The position numbers and the translations under genes are program-made. A stretch of DNA of 64,000 bases from Affinundibacterium nitidum (GTDB lineage: Bacteria; Pseudomonadota; Gammaproteobacteria; Burkholderiales; Burkholderiaceae_D): the NCBI RefSeq assembly GCF_014284155.1, contig NZ_JACOFZ010000001.1, forward strand, positions 1,010,545-1,074,544, read 5' to 3'. Under the pieces are notes generated by a model that was not told where the DNA came from, did no database searches, and worked only from the letters and a program-made list of their open reading frames with translations. The number at the start of each line of letters is the position of its first letter. Position 1 is the first letter of the stretch. This document shows, piece by piece, positions 9,906-18,880 of the stretch.

Positions 9906-9930
9906 GCCTCAATGTTGTATTTGAGGCTTG
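9906..9930 (+). terminator. hairpin after the DUF2946 gene
   Basis: GCCTCAA / TTGAGGC at 9906-9912 and 9921-9927 form a 7-base stem with an 8-base loop, 10 bases after the stop. Only a weak T tract follows, so this may be an attenuating or RNA-stabilising hairpin rather than a full terminator. Confidence 0.5.
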
Positions 9931-10108
9931 ATGTTTGGTATCGCTCCCGTTTCTGATCATTCGTTTAGACGAAAAGCTCACGTTTTAGCACGCGAACTCG
10001 CGTCTTTGCTTCTCCGAACCTCGCTTTGATCAGGCATCTACAAGATACCTAGAGCCCAAAACCCGGCGCCTTATTGTGCGTTTGGCTCTTGATTGCAATG
10101 AGAACACA

Positions 10109-12412
10109 ATGAAATCTTCTACACCTATTATTCTGCGTCGTACCGCTTTAATCATCGCTTTGTCTGCAGCATTTCCCGCTTTTGCCAACGATAACAATAG
10201 TGACCAAGATGCCCAAAAAGCGATAGCTGAACGCGTCATCATCAAAGGCGATAAGCCCACTACCCTACCAACTGAAATCCCGACGACAATCGAAGGCATC
10301 AACGCCAAAGCGATTGAAACCACGATCAATGCACTCGATGCAGAAGACGCTTTGAAATACTTGCCTAGTCTCTTGGTGCGTAAGCGTTACGATGGCGACT
10401 ACAACCACGCTGTACTGGCGACACGCGCTTCTGGCACAGGTAATAGCGCCCGTTCTATGGTGTATGCAGACGGCATTTTGCTATCGAATCTTTTAGGCAA
10501 TGGTGCAGGCTTTACACCACGTTGGGGCTTGGTCACACCAGAAGAGATTCAACGCGTTGACGTGTTATATGGCCCATTCTCCGCCGCCTATGCAGGCAAC
10601 TCTGTCGGTGCAGTGGTTGACTACGTCACACGCATGCCCGAAAAATTTGAAGGCCACGTCAAACTTGCTGGCTTCACTGAGAACTTCCAAGAAGTTGCCA
10701 CGGATAAAAGCTATAGCGGTCATCAACTGAGCGCCAGCCTTGGTAACAAACAAGGTGCCTTCTCATGGTGGGTCAACGTGAATCGCATGGACAGCGATAG
10801 TCATCCTTTGGTCTTTGCCAATAAATTGCTGTCTGCGGGCACAGTTAGCACTGCCGGCAAACCTGTGACTGGCGCAGTGGCAGGCCGCAATCCTCAAGGT
10901 TTAGACTGGTGGCTGATCGGCGCCACCACGCAATACCACACGATACAAGATCATGCCAAAATTAAATTAGCCTATGAGATTACACCGACTGTGCGTGCCA
11001 GCTATACGTATGGCATTTGGCGCAACGATATGAATAGCGGTGCAGAGAGTTATCTGCGTGACGCTAACGGTGCAGCGGTCTACAGCGGCGACGTCAACAT
11101 CGCAGGACGCAAGTTCACGATTAACCCAACTGACATCGCCAACAGCAAAAATGATTTACAGCACGTGACACATGGCTTAAGTGTGAAGAGCAATACCAAA
11201 GGCGAATTTGATTGGGAAGTCGCTGGTAGCATCTACGACTATCAAAAAGATATCGCTCGCGCGCCGACAGTCGCCATTCCAAGCGCCGACACTGGCGGTG
11301 CTGGACGCATCACCGATGGCAGCGGCACAGGTTGGAATACCTTGGCACTCAAAGGAATCTGGCGCCCGAACACCGAGCACACTGTAGAGTTTGGCTATCA
11401 ACGTGAAGCTTACAAACTACGTACTTTGGTATCGAACACCACAGATTGGATCAACGGTGCTGCAACGACACGTTTCTCTGCCTTCCAAGGCAACTCAGAG
11501 TTGTCTAGCTTCTATGCGCAAGATGCTTGGCGTATCAACTCTGTATGGAAAACGATTATCGGCGGCCGTTTCGAGCAATGGTCAGCACATGATGGTGCAT
11601 TGTCTAATGCCACGACCACGCTGCCATTCGTGAAACGTGATGAGAATGAATTTTCACCCAAGGCGGCGCTGGCTTTCCGCGCTGCTGACGATTTAATTCT
11701 CAAAGCATCGATCGGTCGTGCAGTACGTAATCCGACGGTTTCTGAGCTGTATCAAGGTACGGTATCGACGCAAACCATCGTTAATAATGATCCTAATCTG
11801 AAAGCGGAAAAATCTTGGACCAGCGAATGGAGTGCTGAACAGTCTTTAGACAATGGTAAAGGTTTGTTGCGCACCACCTTCTTCCATGAAGACACGAGCG
11901 ACGCGCTGTATTCACAAACAAATACCTTGGTGACGCCGAATATCACAAATATCCAAAACGTCGATAAGATTCGCACCAATGGCTTAGAAATCGCCTACCA
12001 AGCGAGTGATGTGTTCGTGCCAGGTTTGGATGTCGCATCGAGTTTGACTTACGCCGATTCCATCATTACCAAGAATGACAAGTTCATCAAGAGCGTCGGC
12101 AAATGGCAACCACGTGTACCAAAATGGCGCGCCAACTTTGTGGCGAGCTATCGTGTCAACGATCAGCTGTCGACCACATTAGGTGTCCGTTATAGCGGTC
12201 GCCAATACGGTTCCCTCGACAACAGCGATGTCAATGCCTTCACTTACTTAGGCTTCTCTAGCTTCCTCGTCGCTGACGTGCGTGTGCGCTACAAAATCGA
12301 CAAACAATGGACAGCCGCTGTTGGCATTAATAACCTCAACAATAAAAAATATTGGGCTTTTCATCCGTACACACAGCGTAGCTTAGTTGCGGAATTGAAG
12401 TTCGATTATTAA
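10109..12412 (+). CDS. TonB-dependent outer membrane receptor, probably for copper
   Basis: A 767-residue outer-membrane receptor. The signal peptide ends at FPAFA (about 27). A TonB-box-like segment (ERVIIKGDK) comes next. The plug domain follows (about 50-170), with DALKYLPSLLVRKRYDG, SMVYADGILLSNL and RVDVLYGPFSAAYAGNSVGAVV. A long 22-strand-type barrel ends in VAELKFDY, with the C-terminal aromatic residue needed for BAM assembly. The ATG at 10109 starts a good signal peptide; the ORF is open to 10076 without support. Between a DUF2946 protein and a YcnI-like protein, copper or a copper chelate is the best guess for its ligand. The substrate is inferred from neighbours only. Confidence 0.9.
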   Translation: MKSSTPIILRRTALIIALSAAFPAFANDNNSDQDAQKAIAERVIIKGDKPTTLPTEIPTTIEGINAKAIETTINALDAEDALKYLPSLLVRKRYDGDYNHAVLATRASGTGNSARSMVYADGILLSNLLGNGAGFTPRWGLVTPEEIQRVDVLYGPFSAAYAGNSVGAVVDYVTRMPEKFEGHVKLAGFTENFQEVATDKSYSGHQLSASLGNKQGAFSWWVNVNRMDSDSHPLVFANKLLSAGTVSTAGKPVTGAVAGRNPQGLDWWLIGATTQYHTIQDHAKIKLAYEITPTVRASYTYGIWRNDMNSGAESYLRDANGAAVYSGDVNIAGRKFTINPTDIANSKNDLQHVTHGLSVKSNTKGEFDWEVAGSIYDYQKDIARAPTVAIPSADTGGAGRITDGSGTGWNTLALKGIWRPNTEHTVEFGYQREAYKLRTLVSNTTDWINGAATTRFSAFQGNSELSSFYAQDAWRINSVWKTIIGGRFEQWSAHDGALSNATTTLPFVKRDENEFSPKAALAFRAADDLILKASIGRAVRNPTVSELYQGTVSTQTIVNNDPNLKAEKSWTSEWSAEQSLDNGKGLLRTTFFHEDTSDALYSQTNTLVTPNITNIQNVDKIRTNGLEIAYQASDVFVPGLDVASSLTYADSIITKNDKFIKSVGKWQPRVPKWRANFVASYRVNDQLSTTLGVRYSGRQYGSLDNSDVNAFTYLGFSSFLVADVRVRYKIDKQWTAAVGINNLNNKKYWAFHPYTQRSLVAELKFDY

Positions 12413-12428
12413 TCATCAAGGAGTTCAC

Positions 12429-12950
12429 ATGAAAAAATTAATTTGCCTGCTGTCGTTGTCGTGTTTTTCAACCTACCTCTCTGCCCATGTCGGCCTTGAG
12501 CAGCCTAAAGCAGTAGCCGGCAGTTACCATAAACTGACCTTCAAGATCGGCCATGGCTGCGAAGGCACCGGCACGCATATGGTGAAAGTGAGCTTACCGG
12601 AGACAGCAATGGGCGCGAAACCGATGCCAAAAGCGGGATGGAAAATCGACACCGCGATCGCCCCCTTGAGCAAGCCTTATACCTCTCACGGTAAGACCAT
12701 AGAAAAAGATGTACGCGAAGTGACATGGAGTGGAGGTCTCTTACCTGATGCGTTTTACGACGAATTCTCGATTCAAGTCAAACTCACCGACACTCCTGGC
12801 AAGGTCTATTTCAAAGTCACACAATTGTGCGAAAAGGGGCGATGGGATTGGGTGGAAATTCCTGCAGAGGGGCAAAGTGCGAAGGGCTTAAAGGCACCAG
12901 CGCCCGTGCTAGAAGTTGTCGCGCCAGATTCGGAAGTGCCGCATCATTAA
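12429..12950 (+). CDS. YcnI-like (DUF1775) exported copper-binding protein
   Basis: A 173-residue exported protein. Signal-peptide cleavage after LSA would expose an N-terminal histidine (HVGLEQP), the position that binds Cu(II) in characterised YcnI proteins. Family blocks visible are YHKLTFKIGHGCEGTGTHMVKVSLPE, W(K)ID and VREVTWSGG, and the tail has His-His. It begins 17 bases after the TonB receptor with AAGGAG upstream, so it is cotranscribed with the receptor. This placement fits periplasmic copper binding or delivery. Confidence 0.85.
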   Translation: MKKLICLLSLSCFSTYLSAHVGLEQPKAVAGSYHKLTFKIGHGCEGTGTHMVKVSLPETAMGAKPMPKAGWKIDTAIAPLSKPYTSHGKTIEKDVREVTWSGGLLPDAFYDEFSIQVKLTDTPGKVYFKVTQLCEKGRWDWVEIPAEGQSAKGLKAPAPVLEVVAPDSEVPHH

Positions 12951-13223
12951 GGCGGACGAGTGTTTGTGTCGAATTTTCTACCAGTATCATCGTCTTTCCA
13001 AACTTGGCTGTGATGGCTTTGGTACTTAGGTATCGACACAGCTTCAGCCAACAGCAAAATCAATTCATCGTCACTCCTGCGCAGGCAGGAGTCCAGTGTC
13101 TTTTGTTCATCAACCAACGTCGCTAGATTCCTGCCTCCGCAGGAATGACAGCTGTCTCTTTCTGCTTCCCATCTCCTTAGCTAAACCTATTCCAAATCAA
13201 GTTTTCAGCGTTTCAAATAGCGA
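12951..13223. other. non-coding stretch before modA with a dispersed repeat
   Basis: No gene seen. The stretch holds a pair of dispersed repeat units (separate entry) and leads into the ModE-type operator. Confidence 0.6.
13069..13151. repeat. dispersed 'CCTGC..GCAGG' repeat, two inverted units
   Basis: Unit one (13069-13105) holds CTCCTGCGCAGGCAGGAG followed by TCCAGTGTC. Unit two (13126-13151) holds ATTCCTGCCTCCGCAGGAAT followed by GACA. Each is itself a palindrome. Related copies occur at 29139-29195, 38665-38700 and 38991-39024, with the shared blocks GTCAT(T/C)CCTGC and CAGTGTC. Confidence 0.75.
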
Positions 13224-13251
13224 AGCGCTATATACCAGTGTATATTACGCT
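13224..13251 (+). promoter_or_regulatory. ModE-type operator in front of modABC
   Basis: A 28-base dyad has left arm AGCGCTATATAC (13224-13235), a four-base centre, and right arm GTATATTACGCT (13240-13251). The arms match at 10 of 12 positions as inverted repeats. The pattern fits the known ModE consensus of CGcTATATA-spacer-TATAtaaCG type. It lies 35 bases before the modA ATG, where molybdate-bound ModE would block transcription. The modE gene closes this same operon. Confidence 0.8.
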
Positions 13252-13285
13252 TTTTAGCCCAGCTATTTCAGGACGAAATCGACCA

Positions 13286-14047
13286 ATGATGCTGACAACT
13301 TTGCTACGCCCTTTCATCAGCCTTGCCTTGCTCTTTAGCATGGCAACCTCAGCTTTTGCAGGCGAGCTCAATGTCTCTGCCGCTTCTAGCCTGACCAATG
13401 CTTTCAAAGACATCGCACAGAGCTATCAACATCAATACCCAGGCACCAAGCTGCAACTCAATTTCGCGGCGTCTGGCGCGCTGCTGCAACAGCTCGTCAA
13501 GGGCGCACCGGTCGATGTGTTAGCGACAGCCGATCAAGACACGATGGACGCCGCTGAAAAACAAGACCTGATCCTAATCAAAGAAAGAAAAGACTTCGTG
13601 CGCAATAGCTTAGTCTTGATTCAGCCGATGAACGCCACCATCAAAATCGCACGCCTCGAAGATCTACAACAAGGTGCGGTGAAACGCATTGCCATCGGCA
13701 ACCCTGCCAGCGTACCAGTCGGTCGTTACGCGCAATTAGCGCTGCAAGCGGCACGTGTCTTGCCTAGCATTGAAGGCAAACTGATCAATACCGTAAACGT
13801 ACGCCAAGCGCTGGACTACGTGGCGCGTGATGAAGTGGAAGCCGGCTTTGTGTATGCGAGCGATGCGGCTCTCATGCTCGATAAAGTCAAAGTTGCTGCG
13901 CAGATCAAGATCGACAAAACCATTACCTATCCCGTTGCGGTCACAAAGGATAGCAATAACCAAATCGAAGCTAAACGTTTTGCGCAGTTTTTAGCTTCAC
14001 CCACTGCACAAGCCATTTTCAGAAAATATGGTTTTAAGCCACTGTAA
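13286..14047 (+). CDS. modA: molybdate ABC transporter substrate-binding protein
   Basis: A 253-residue periplasmic molybdate-binding protein. The signal peptide ends at TSAFA, and the mature protein begins GELNVSAASSLTNAFKDIA, the ModA start block with its Ser ligands. FAASGALLQQL and KGAPVDVLATAD are further family blocks, and the C-terminal part contains FVYASDA and the usual FAQFLASPTAQAIFRKYGF ending. The ATG at 13286 starts the signal peptide; the open frame upstream to a GTG overlaps the operator and is not used. First gene of modABC-modE. Confidence 0.95.
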   Translation: MMLTTLLRPFISLALLFSMATSAFAGELNVSAASSLTNAFKDIAQSYQHQYPGTKLQLNFAASGALLQQLVKGAPVDVLATADQDTMDAAEKQDLILIKERKDFVRNSLVLIQPMNATIKIARLEDLQQGAVKRIAIGNPASVPVGRYAQLALQAARVLPSIEGKLINTVNVRQALDYVARDEVEAGFVYASDAALMLDKVKVAAQIKIDKTITYPVAVTKDSNNQIEAKRFAQFLASPTAQAIFRKYGFKPL

Positions 14048-14075
14048 CTCACCACTTCAGTAAAAACAGACCAAC

Positions 14076-14756
14076 ATGGACATCGCCTGGACCGCCCTCC
14101 TACTCTCACTCAAAGTCGCTGGACTCGCGACTTTGATTAATTTAGTGCTGGGCATAGGCTTAGGCTTTTGGATGGCACGGCGACGTTTTTGGGGACGCGA
14201 GATTCTCGATACGATCTTGACCTTGCCGATGGTGATGCCACCTACTGTCTTGGGTTACTACCTACTGGTCTTGCTCGGCAAAAAAAGCTGGTTAGGGGCG
14301 TGGCTGTATCAACACTTTGGTATCAATCTGATTTTTACTTGGCAAGCGGCCACCATCGCCGCTGCAATCGTGGCTCTGCCTTTAGTGATCAAACCTGCTC
14401 GTGCGGCGTTTGAGGGCGTTGATAGCCAGCTCGAACAAGTCGCACGCACCATGGGTTTATCCGAAACGGCGGTCTTCTTCCGCATCACTTTGCCGCTGGC
14501 TTGGCGCGGCATTTTGGCGGGCGTTTTACTCGGCTTTGCTCGCGCACTCGGAGAATTCGGCGCGACCTTGATGGTGGCTGGCAGCATCCCGGGCAAAACG
14601 CAGACGTTGTCGATTGCCATTTACGAAGCAGTACAGGCTGGTGACGATGCCCTAGCGAATACCATGGTGCTCATGGCATCCATCGTTTGTATTGTGATCT
14701 TACTGGCAGCGGGTAAATTAGCGCCGGGCAGGGTTGCTCACCTCGCGCCTAAATAA
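14076..14756 (+). CDS. modB: molybdate ABC transporter permease
   Basis: A 226-residue inner-membrane permease with five or six membrane spans, starting at about 8-30. The EAA loop that couples to ModC is visible as EQVARTMGLSETAVFFRITLPLAWRGILAG at about 122-151. GFARALGEFGATLMVAG after it is the molybdate/sulfate permease signature. The length is standard. It lies 28 bases after modA and 27 before modC, in one operon. Confidence 0.95.
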   Translation: MDIAWTALLLSLKVAGLATLINLVLGIGLGFWMARRRFWGREILDTILTLPMVMPPTVLGYYLLVLLGKKSWLGAWLYQHFGINLIFTWQAATIAAAIVALPLVIKPARAAFEGVDSQLEQVARTMGLSETAVFFRITLPLAWRGILAGVLLGFARALGEFGATLMVAGSIPGKTQTLSIAIYEAVQAGDDALANTMVLMASIVCIVILLAAGKLAPGRVAHLAPK

Positions 14757-14783
14757 CGCAAAAAAATACAGCAAAACGACACT

Positions 14784-15452
14784 ATGGAATTCGACCTACA
14801 TCTGCATAAAACCCTAGGTAACGGAAACAAGCAATTCGTGCTCGACGTGCGTTTGCAAACCCAAGCGCAACGCATCGTTATCTTTGGCGAATCTGGCTCG
14901 GGCAAAAGTCTCAGCCTGCAAGCGATTGCTGGCCTGATAAAGCCAGACCATGGCCATATCCGCATCGGTGGCCGTACTTTATTTGACAGCACGCAAGCCT
15001 GTTTTGTGAAGCCACAAGAACGCGGCTTCGCCTACGTCGCGCAAGATTATGCCTTGTTCCCACACCTGAACGTACAACAAAACATTGCCTTTGGCCTCAA
15101 CAAGTCTTGGCGCAATCCATCGAAAGAAATGCAGAACGATGAAGTCGAACAATGGCTACAACGATTTGCACTCACTGATTTAGCGCAGCAATATCCGCAT
15201 CAACTCTCAGGTGGACAAAAACAAAGAACCGCCTTAGCCCGCGCCCTAATCACACAGCCCAAAGCCCTGCTCTTAGACGAGCCTTTCGCCGCGCTTGATA
15301 CTGGCCTCAAGCACAGAATGCGCGAAGAGCTAGCACAACTGCAAAGCGCGCTGGCGATACCGCTGGTCTTAATCAGCCATGACGAACAAGATGTCAAACA
15401 ATTTGGCGACACCGTCCTACATTTGCATCAGGGAAGCAATCACACACCATGA
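14784..15452 (+). CDS. modC: molybdate ABC transporter ATP-binding protein, short form
   Basis: A 222-residue ABC ATPase with Walker A GESGSGKS at about 37-44, signature LSGGQKQR near 138, Walker B ALLLDEPFAALD near 162, and a switch His (LISHDEQ) near 200. ModC proteins are usually about 350 residues with a C-terminal Mop/TOBE molybdate-binding domain. Here that domain is absent and the frame ends by overlapping the next start codon (ATGA). The two Mop domains of the next protein may be the only molybdate sensors of the system. This looks like a natural short form, not a broken gene. Confidence 0.93.
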   Translation: MEFDLHLHKTLGNGNKQFVLDVRLQTQAQRIVIFGESGSGKSLSLQAIAGLIKPDHGHIRIGGRTLFDSTQACFVKPQERGFAYVAQDYALFPHLNVQQNIAFGLNKSWRNPSKEMQNDEVEQWLQRFALTDLAQQYPHQLSGGQKQRTALARALITQPKALLLDEPFAALDTGLKHRMREELAQLQSALAIPLVLISHDEQDVKQFGDTVLHLHQGSNHTP

Positions 15453-16270
15453 GCGCGACGAAAAAAGAATCCCCAAACATCGCGCTGCAAGCCGACGTCT
15501 GGCTACAAGTGAATGGTGAAAAATTCGGCGGAACGCAGCGCATCGCCTTACTCGCGGCAGTGGCGGAATGTGGTTCCATCACGCAAGCAGCGAAGAATAT
15601 CCATATGAGCTACAAAGCTGCGTGGGATGCGATTGAGCAGATGAATAATCTCGCAGGTGAGCCACTCTTAGAACGCGCCACCGGTGGCAAAGGTGGCGGC
15701 GGCACACGTCTCACCCCACGCGGCCAACAATTGGTCGACAACTTCAAACTGATCGAAAATGAGCACCACGCCTATATCACGCGTCTCAACCAACTCGCAA
15801 CCGGCTTGGCCGATGAAATGCTTTTGATCAAAAAGATGAATATGAAAACCAGCATACGCAATCAATATCGCGGCAACGTGAGCCATATTAAAACCGGAGC
15901 GGTCAACGATGAAATTGAAATTCAAATCGCAGGCAAACAAAGCCTAATCGCCATCATCACCCACGACAGCACCGAAGAACTCGCCTTAACGATAGGCGCG
16001 GAAGTGTTCGCCTTAGTGAGCGCCTCGTCGGTGATCTTGATGGACGCCAAACAAGAAGCCAAACTCTCAGCCCGCAACCGCCTCACCGGAAAAATCACGC
16101 GCATCCAAACGGGCGCAGTCAACACCGACATCAGCATCGCCCTTCCCGGCGGCGCGGTGTTATCGGCGGTGATTACCAATGAAAGTTGCGAGGAAATGGG
16201 GTTGAAGAAAGGACAGAAGATTACAGGACTGTTTAAGGCTTCTGCTGTGATTTTGGGGGTGCCGGGTTGA
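15449..16270 (+). CDS. modE: molybdate-responsive regulator ModE
   Basis: A 273-residue transcription factor. The N-terminal winged helix (about 28-95) contains GSITQAAKNIHMSYKAAWDAI and the glycine-rich wing GGKGGGGTRLT. Two Mop/TOBE molybdate-binding domains follow (about 133-200 and 205-270), both with the (I/V)xTGAVN core. Its start overlaps the modC stop by 4 bases, so translation is coupled. It most likely represses its own operon through the dyad at 13224-13251. Confidence 0.93.
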   Translation: MSATKKESPNIALQADVWLQVNGEKFGGTQRIALLAAVAECGSITQAAKNIHMSYKAAWDAIEQMNNLAGEPLLERATGGKGGGGTRLTPRGQQLVDNFKLIENEHHAYITRLNQLATGLADEMLLIKKMNMKTSIRNQYRGNVSHIKTGAVNDEIEIQIAGKQSLIAIITHDSTEELALTIGAEVFALVSASSVILMDAKQEAKLSARNRLTGKITRIQTGAVNTDISIALPGGAVLSAVITNESCEEMGLKKGQKITGLFKASAVILGVPG

Positions 16271-16364
16271 TGACTTGAATTTGGTATCGTATGGATTTTA
16301 TTGCCATAAATTCACCATCATGTTAATTTCGACAATCAAACCAACTTTGGGCAAGTCTTAGAAT

Positions 16365-16649
16365 ATGACAACCACATCAAAAGTAGGCACTGCGATCTGC
16401 CTAACATTACCAATTTGGGGCACAGTCTTAGCGACGCGATTAATTATTCACTTTAAAGACGAAGGTGTTGCAAAACTAATCATTATGGTTGGAATCATGC
16501 TTATCGCGTTCAGCAGCGCACCAATCATTAACTCAGCAAAGTTAACGACCGGCGAAAAAGTCGGTCTAACCCTAGCCTACTTCTTTTTATCTGCAATTTG
16601 TGTACTTGTTTTGGGTCTATTTTTGTTTTGCATGAATAAGTGTAGCTAG
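16365..16649 (+). CDS. small hypothetical membrane protein
   Basis: A 94-residue protein with three predicted membrane spans (about 8-27, 37-57 and 67-90) and a short Cys-containing tail (CMNKCS). No family is recognised. There is no clear RBS ahead of the ATG. It opens a run of unrelated short genes on the + strand that continues to 27572, much of it probably acquired. The hydrophobic pattern and length argue that it is a real gene. Confidence 0.6.
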   Translation: MTTTSKVGTAICLTLPIWGTVLATRLIIHFKDEGVAKLIIMVGIMLIAFSSAPIINSAKLTTGEKVGLTLAYFFLSAICVLVLGLFLFCMNKCS

Positions 16650-16660
16650 GAACAGGCAAC

Positions 16661-16682
16661 GCAGGTTACACCCGCCCTACAA
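16661..16682. repeat. half copy of the 'TGTAGGGCGGGTGCAACC' repeat
   Basis: GCAGGTTACACCCGCCCTAC is a slightly changed right arm of the full inverted repeat at 18881-18953. Confidence 0.6.
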
Positions 16683-16745
16683 AACATTAAACCTATATTG
16701 CGCCGACGATCACTCGCCTTTCAATGAAACATCAAAATTAAGAAA

Positions 16746-17042
16746 ATGAACTGCCCAAACTGCAAGCACAAGCTCACACTTGACCACCTCGGCCGTATTG
16801 GTCGTCCAAGCAATGTCTGCCCTAATTGCAATCAAGGACTCAAAACATATCTACCAACGAAGAGGAGATGGTTGTTAACAGCCTTCGCACTGATTGCAGC
16901 GGCTGGCTCACCAACGATCGCTGCAATGCTTGGAATTACACAATGGATGCTTTTACCAATCATCATCCTTGCCTACGTGATTGCAATCCGATTGATAAAC
17001 AGTCGATTTGCCGAAGTTGCGCTTGCCAATCCGAAAGAATGA
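16746..17042 (+). CDS. small zinc-ribbon membrane protein
   Basis: A 98-residue protein. Two CxxC pairs (CPNCKHK at 3-6 and CPNCNQG at about 25-28) form a probable zinc ribbon at the N-terminus. Two membrane spans follow (about 42-60 and 64-85) and a short cytoplasmic tail. No specific family is recognised. The function is unknown. It stands alone between two other orphan genes. Confidence 0.65.
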   Translation: MNCPNCKHKLTLDHLGRIGRPSNVCPNCNQGLKTYLPTKRRWLLTAFALIAAAGSPTIAAMLGITQWMLLPIIILAYVIAIRLINSRFAEVALANPKE

Positions 17043-17159
17043 AAGCGACTTAGCACCGATAATGCCCGTCGGAAGCACTTGCGCTACGAAAAAGCCATTT
17101 AAACTAAAGTAACACTCAAAAAATAAACACATAGCTGATCAAAAGATCAAACGAATCAA

Positions 17160-17727
17160 TTGGCCTTAGAGGGGGCAAAAGGCAGGCAAACAGTTCGCAA
17201 TTTGCCTGCAATCGACATAAAAACGGCTTATCAGAGTGCACAAAGAATTCAACATCCGTCGTACAGATGTCAGGCTTTGACTATGGTGGCTGAGAAAGCA
17301 TCCGTTGGCCTCCGGCAGCAAATGCTTCTTGAATCTTTAGCTAGTGCGAAGGAATGTCACGATGAGAATAGAAGAATTACAGTTGTGTATTGGCCTCTCA
17401 AAGTTGCGTTAAATAGCAATATTCGACCGGTTGTAGACCTTATTTTCAATTTCATTTCCGGACAACTTCCTCGTGAATTTGACCCGATTAGCAGGTGGTT
17501 TTCAGTGTCATTGCTCTGGACGATCAAAGGCAATAGTGAGCTACTTCATCGTTCTTTTCCCATTGTTCGAAAGTGCAACATCAAAGGGACATGGTTGGCG
17601 AGTAGAACGAGATATCAAAAGCCTATTATCAGATGCTGACATCAAGAAACATCCGAGTTACATTAAATACCTAACCGCACGTCAAGCAGGAATAGCTGAT
17701 TGGAAAATCAATAATCACAGACATTGA
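17160..17727 (+). pseudogene. frameshifted hypothetical gene
   Basis: The reading starts at a TTG in one frame (AYQSAQRIQHPSYRCQALTMVAEKAS) and continues coherently to NSELLHRSF. Near 17535-17555 the sense shifts to the +1 frame, which reads FPLFESATSKGHGWRVERDIK and onward to the stop at 17727. The joined product of about 188 residues looks like one helical-repeat protein, as both halves keep the style of a single family I cannot name firmly. The original frame ends at 17639 in meaningless sequence. A one-base indel, real or from sequencing, explains it. Confidence 0.65.
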
Positions 17728-17737
17728 AATTTACCCA

Positions 17738-17764
17738 AGCAGAGTGTGAAACACGCTCTGCATT
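17738..17764 (+). terminator. hairpin after the frameshifted gene
   Basis: GCAGAGTGT and ACACGCTCTGC form an imperfect stem around GAA, starting about 12 bases after the stop at 17727. The T-tract is short. Confidence 0.4.
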
Positions 17765-17848
17765 TACTAATCAGAATGCAAAGAGCCTTCATACAACGTT
17801 GGTTTCAAACGCTCAACGAAACTGAGCTTTAGTTTTCATTGGAGATAT

Positions 17849-18751
17849 ATGACTTACATAAAATTAAGCGCATTTGCGTTAGCTTTGTTTTTTTCATCTA
17901 GCGCGAGCGCCTCGATTGAAGATGCAAGAAAAGACATTCTCAACACATACAACTTTGATCCATCGATGATGACCTATGAAGAACAGGCCAATCGCGCTCC
18001 TACACTTAGTCAGTTGTGGTCTCGGTTTAACAAATCCCCTGAAGGGTATCGTGACGCATTGAGAATACTTTTAAAAGAAAAAGGGCAACAAGAAATTTTA
18101 TACTGCGACGGTGGGATGTTATTCCTTGCAAACGCCACTTCGCCTGCGGACCAAAATTTAGGAATGGATTCAATTAAGAAGTGCACTTTAACTGAGATTC
18201 AACAGACACCGTATTTTTATACGATGCACCAACAAGCAATTCGCGGTGTCGATACAATTGAACTGCAGTTTAAAATGCTTACGAGACCGGAATATCAGAT
18301 CACTGTTCCAGCGCATGCCTTGAATCTTGCCCAAGATTATTGTTTTGTTTATCCCTTATTGGTCCAAGATGAAACAAAATACACATTAAGATTAATTGAG
18401 AAGATAAAGCTTGAAAAAGACCCAGTAGCACTCAAAACACTTTTGCTGGCGTTGTACTACGCTGCACTTCCGAATTCAGAAGCGGCGATCCACTTTATAT
18501 CCCAATCAAAAGAATATCCCGTCGATATACAAGAGCTCGCGCGACAAATTGAAATGGGAATCGCGAAGGCACGCCAAGCAGCCCCAAGCAAAGTCTTCAA
18601 TTGGCTCAAAGAAAATGGCTCCAAAATTAGTCCGAATGCCCTAGAGAAGGAACTACGTGATGCCCGCCGCGAAAGGATGCGTACGATCAGTGACGAAGCC
18701 TTAATGGAACTCGGCGCCTATACTCTTTTGATCTATCACAGTCAAAGGTAA
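17849..18751 (+). CDS. exported hypothetical protein
   Basis: A 300-residue protein with a clear signal peptide ending SASAS (about 22). The mature protein is mainly alpha-helical, has three or four Cys residues (for example YCDGG and DYCFVYPLL), and shows no catalytic motif I recognise. GAG-type RBS and AT-rich leader precede the ATG. No family call is made. It is isolated in the accessory region and followed by 490 bases without an intact gene. Confidence 0.7.
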   Translation: MTYIKLSAFALALFFSSSASASIEDARKDILNTYNFDPSMMTYEEQANRAPTLSQLWSRFNKSPEGYRDALRILLKEKGQQEILYCDGGMLFLANATSPADQNLGMDSIKKCTLTEIQQTPYFYTMHQQAIRGVDTIELQFKMLTRPEYQITVPAHALNLAQDYCFVYPLLVQDETKYTLRLIEKIKLEKDPVALKTLLLALYYAALPNSEAAIHFISQSKEYPVDIQELARQIEMGIAKARQAAPSKVFNWLKENGSKISPNALEKELRDARRERMRTISDEALMELGAYTLLIYHSQR

Positions 18752-18880
18752 TTTTAAGTTCAATGCTCGACGAGTTTGCAATCTTTGTTTATGCTTCTAC
18801 TCACCAACCAAAGGATACAACGGACAAACACCCTGCTTCGTCTTTTCTACTAAGCTTCGCTCCGGCAATTGTTCCAGCCA

